Part shown: positions 62,242-64,000 of the stretch, one piece after another
How the letters are laid out: every line of letters starts with the position of its first letter
How positions within the stretch are numbered: the stretch's first letter is position 1
Source: JBBQUN01 sp963698395
GTDB taxonomy: Bacteria > Actinomycetota > Acidimicrobiia > Acidimicrobiales > SZUA-35
NCBI GenBank assembly: GCA_963698395.1
Contig: CAVOQQ010000008.1
Span: 124,001 to 188,000, forward strand
Direction: 5' to 3'
DNA: 64,000 bases
Notes under the pieces: generated by a model
Databases searched by the model: none
What the model saw: only the letters and a program-made list of their open reading frames with translations
What the model was told of the DNA's origin: nothing
Program-made: the position numbers and the translations under genes

Positions 62242-62689
62242 TCAGTATGCACGATGACGAGTCTGCGAGCTGAGCACTTCCGTTCCGCGGGTGCCTCGGG
62301 AGCGGTGTACCGCCTTCGACGACACCGGCCCGGCTGGTTGAGCAGGACCGGAGACGAACGTCCTGGGGCCGCGGATAAGCTCAGCACGACAGCGTCGCAC
62401 ACCATGAAGCACCCCGGGTTTCATACGGGCTCGGGGTTTGTGTCTTCGCCGGTTCGGCGGCTTCACGGTCCGTCTGTTCACCGGTGCGAGATCGCACCGA
62501 ACGAGTTCGATGTCTGGCCGTTGGACATCCACTGGTACGCGCTGACTGAGAACGGTTGACAAGGGGCCGGCTCGACGGGATCCTGCGTTGTATACAGCTC
62601 GGTGTCCGCGACGCGAAAGCTGCGAAGCCGGTAAGTCGTGCCAGTCGCCGAGAGCTGAACACAGCGAGTCCACTTGCTGACCGCTACAT
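62242..62689. other. Region between GH114 and the truncated TA copy
   Basis: Open frames here carry no recognisable motifs. The right end abuts the truncated DUF433 copy at the point where homology with the 55.5-kb locus begins. Confidence 0.45.
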
Positions 62690-62695
62690 GTCTCG

Positions 62696-62893
62696 ATGCA
62701 AAGCATGGGCAAGCCGACGGTGCGCGGCTTGCGTTACCCGGTGGAGAACCTTCTCGAACTTCTGGCCTCGGGAATGACGATCGATGAGGTCATCCATGAT
62801 CATCCAGATCTCGAGCGAGATGACCTGCTTGCGGCCCTCGAGTTCGGAGCACTCACCTCCGGGAACAGAGTTTCGCCGTTCAGCGCCGCGTGA
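62696..62893 (+). pseudogene. N-terminally truncated DUF433 antitoxin (copy 2 of duplicated TA locus)
   Basis: The frame MGKPTVRGLRYPVENLLELL, ASGMTIDEVIHDHPDLERDD is almost the same as the protein at 55481 from residue 16 on. The first 15 residues, including the PEICH segment, are missing and the C-terminus is extended by a lost stop. It is probably non-functional. Confidence 0.8.
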
Positions 62894-63163
62894 GGTTCCT
62901 CGTTGATGCGCAGCTGCCAGAGCTGCTTGCCGAACTCCTCACGGCTGCGGGGGACGGATTGTCATCAGCAAGGATCGAGACTTCCGAGACTCAAACCTGC
63001 TGAGCGGAACACCTCGCGAACTGCTGGTCGTCTCGACGAGCGATATCAGCAACGCTGACTTCTCGCTCTGGTTGCCGAGCACCTTGTTCCCGTTGTCGAA
63101 GCGCTCGAGCAATCAACAATGGTCGAATTGAAACCGCAGGGAATGATCATTCACGACGACTGA
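62890..63163 (+). pseudogene. DUF5615 toxin with internal deletion (copy 2 of duplicated TA locus)
   Basis: The gene begins GTG 62890 with RFLVDAQLPELLAELLTAAG as in the intact copy. It lacks 82 bp corresponding to 55771-55852 of that copy, which destroys the frame. One further base is missing near 63060. The tail to the stop at 63161-63163 and about 45 bp beyond match the intact locus. Confidence 0.85.
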
Positions 63164-63408
63164 CCGCCCACGCCCGGTGCGGTGATTCTGTGGCATCGCA
63201 TAGGGGCCGCGATGCGGCGCGGTCGGAGAACCGTTGGCCGGATTATCGAGTGCGCATTATGCGCTGCTCGGGGTGAGCAGAATGCCGGTTCCTGAGCGGG
63301 TCTGCACATGATTCGCCAGCGGCGCCACGCCTGCCTTCGACCCGGCGGTCGGGACGGTCGGCGAGACGGGCGAGCGGTCATCGACGGATCGAGCGCGAGG
63401 ATGTGCCG

Positions 63409-63948
63409 ATGGCATCGGTTGTTGCGCTTCACCTCAGCGAGGTACACGCCTTCTCGAAGCGAACCGTCGCAGAAGTGGAACTTGTAGCCGGTATCGGCGT
63501 CGTTGGAGACGCTCACGCCGGGCCACTCGTTCAGCACCGCTCATGCGTCGCCGCTGATCCCGCGCAGCCGAACCTCCGACAGGTTCACCTGATCGGATCC
63601 GAGCTGTTCGACCTTCTTGCAGCCGCGGGGCACGAGGTGTCACCTGGCGACCTTGGCGAGAACGTAACGACTGAGGGCATCGACGTCCACCAGCTGGCGG
63701 TGGGATCCGTCCTCCGCCTCGGGGAGGCTGCTCTCGTGGCAGTGACAGGCCTGCGGAACCCGTGCGGACAGATCGAGGCGTTCCAGCCCGGCCTTCTGAA
63801 GCAGGTCGCCTTCCGAGATCGAGACGGCGTGCTGGTCCGCCGTGCAGGGATCATGGGTGTCGTCTTGCTTGGAGGGAATGTCCGGGCCGGCGACGGGATC
63901 GAGATTCAACCGCCCCCCGGTCCGCCGCGACAGCTTGAGCGCGTCTGA
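63409..63948 (+). CDS. MOSC-domain protein
   Basis: The protein has 179 residues: MASVVALHLSEVHAFSKRTV, GIGVVGDAHAGPLVQHR, PNLRQVHLIGSELFDLLAAA, SPGDLGENVTTEGIDVHQLA and TGLRNPCGQIEAFQPGLLKQ. The conserved Cys in RNPCGQI is the expected molybdenum-cofactor sulfur-carrier residue of MOSC proteins (YiiM/MOSC group). The ATG at 63409 has GAGG eight bases upstream; a GTG at 63403 is too close to it. It is probably involved in sulfur transfer or reduction of N-hydroxylated compounds. No molybdenum genes are near in this window. Confidence 0.88.
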   Translation: MASVVALHLSEVHAFSKRTVAEVELVAGIGVVGDAHAGPLVQHRSCVAADPAQPNLRQVHLIGSELFDLLAAAGHEVSPGDLGENVTTEGIDVHQLAVGSVLRLGEAALVAVTGLRNPCGQIEAFQPGLLKQVAFRDRDGVLVRRAGIMGVVLLGGNVRAGDGIEIQPPPGPPRQLERV

Positions 63949-64000
63949 CGCGTGCGGCGGGAGCGAAGGACCGAGACTTCTTTCCCGAAGGTACCGTTGG

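Noticed and set aside
1..64000. CRISPR arrays, rRNA genes, complete tRNA genes, complete insertion sequences
   Set aside because: I looked for regularly spaced repeats, rRNA signatures, full cloverleaf tRNAs and transposase genes with ends. I found only the tRNA-Pro half and the IS3 fragment. A covariance-model search could still reveal a missed tRNA.

Overview
The window is high-GC DNA with actinobacterial gene content: an MsiK/UgpC-type sugar ABC ATPase, an F420-type LLM oxidoreductase, SARP/BTAD regulators, FHA and STAND signalling proteins, and many VapC, DUF433 and DUF5615 modules. A marine or soil Acidimicrobiia (Ilumatobacter-like) genome is my best guess. This is inference from protein style, because no rRNA or marker gene is present.

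Region 1 (1-6.5 kb) is a beta-glucan uptake locus. A divergent LacI-family repressor (cut by the window edge) faces a promoter overlapped by a 14-bp operator identical to the published CelR/CebR site. It is followed by a binding protein, two permeases, a GH16 laminarinase-like lipoprotein and an ABC ATPase. Region 2 (6.7-9.5 kb) holds a TetR regulator and a divergent quinone-reductase-like dehydrogenase separated by two copies of one 13-bp palindrome, then an LLM-class oxidoreductase.

Region 3 (9.6-48.2 kb) is the remarkable part. Three giant paralogues (SARP-type DNA-binding domain, BTAD, Ser/Thr kinase, nSTAND P-loop NTPase, WD40) form the cores of three related clusters. Two are intact (23.8-29.5 and 39.7-45.0 kb) and one is broken by several frameshifts (15.4-20.8 kb). 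Around them recur UnbU/RnfD-like membrane proteins, exported beta-barrel-like proteins, FHA-class III nucleotide cyclases (one intact, one frameshifted), and an unusual set of proteins in which a cyclic-nucleotide-binding domain (CNBD) is fused to other modules. These are a ZIP transporter split by two CNBDs, an ABC ATPase-CNBD, a CNBD-patatin-FtsX fusion, a UspA-CNBD, a CNBD-PhcB-like methyltransferase and a decayed CNBD-patatin. Five genes of these clusters are preceded by the same arrangement: two TGACAG-like heptamers 11 bp apart, then 8 bp, then a -10-like hexamer. This is the geometry known for SARP activators. A sixth gene has a divergent version. My model (inference) is that the kinase/NTPase receptors switch on their own regulon and signal through FHA-cyclases to CNBD outputs acting at the membrane.

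Region 4 (48.2-64 kb) is a patchwork of ordinary genes (alpha/beta hydrolase, DUF1704 QEGLA protein, lipoproteins, GNAT, extradiol dioxygenase, GH114, MOSC) and decaying toxin-antitoxin modules. Two diverged copies of one DUF433/DUF5615 locus (55.5 and 62.7 kb), a 181-bp intergenic repeat present twice, a tRNA-Pro 3' remnant and truncated peptidase and VapC genes suggest repeated insertion and deletion. No intact RNA gene, CRISPR array or complete insertion sequence was seen.
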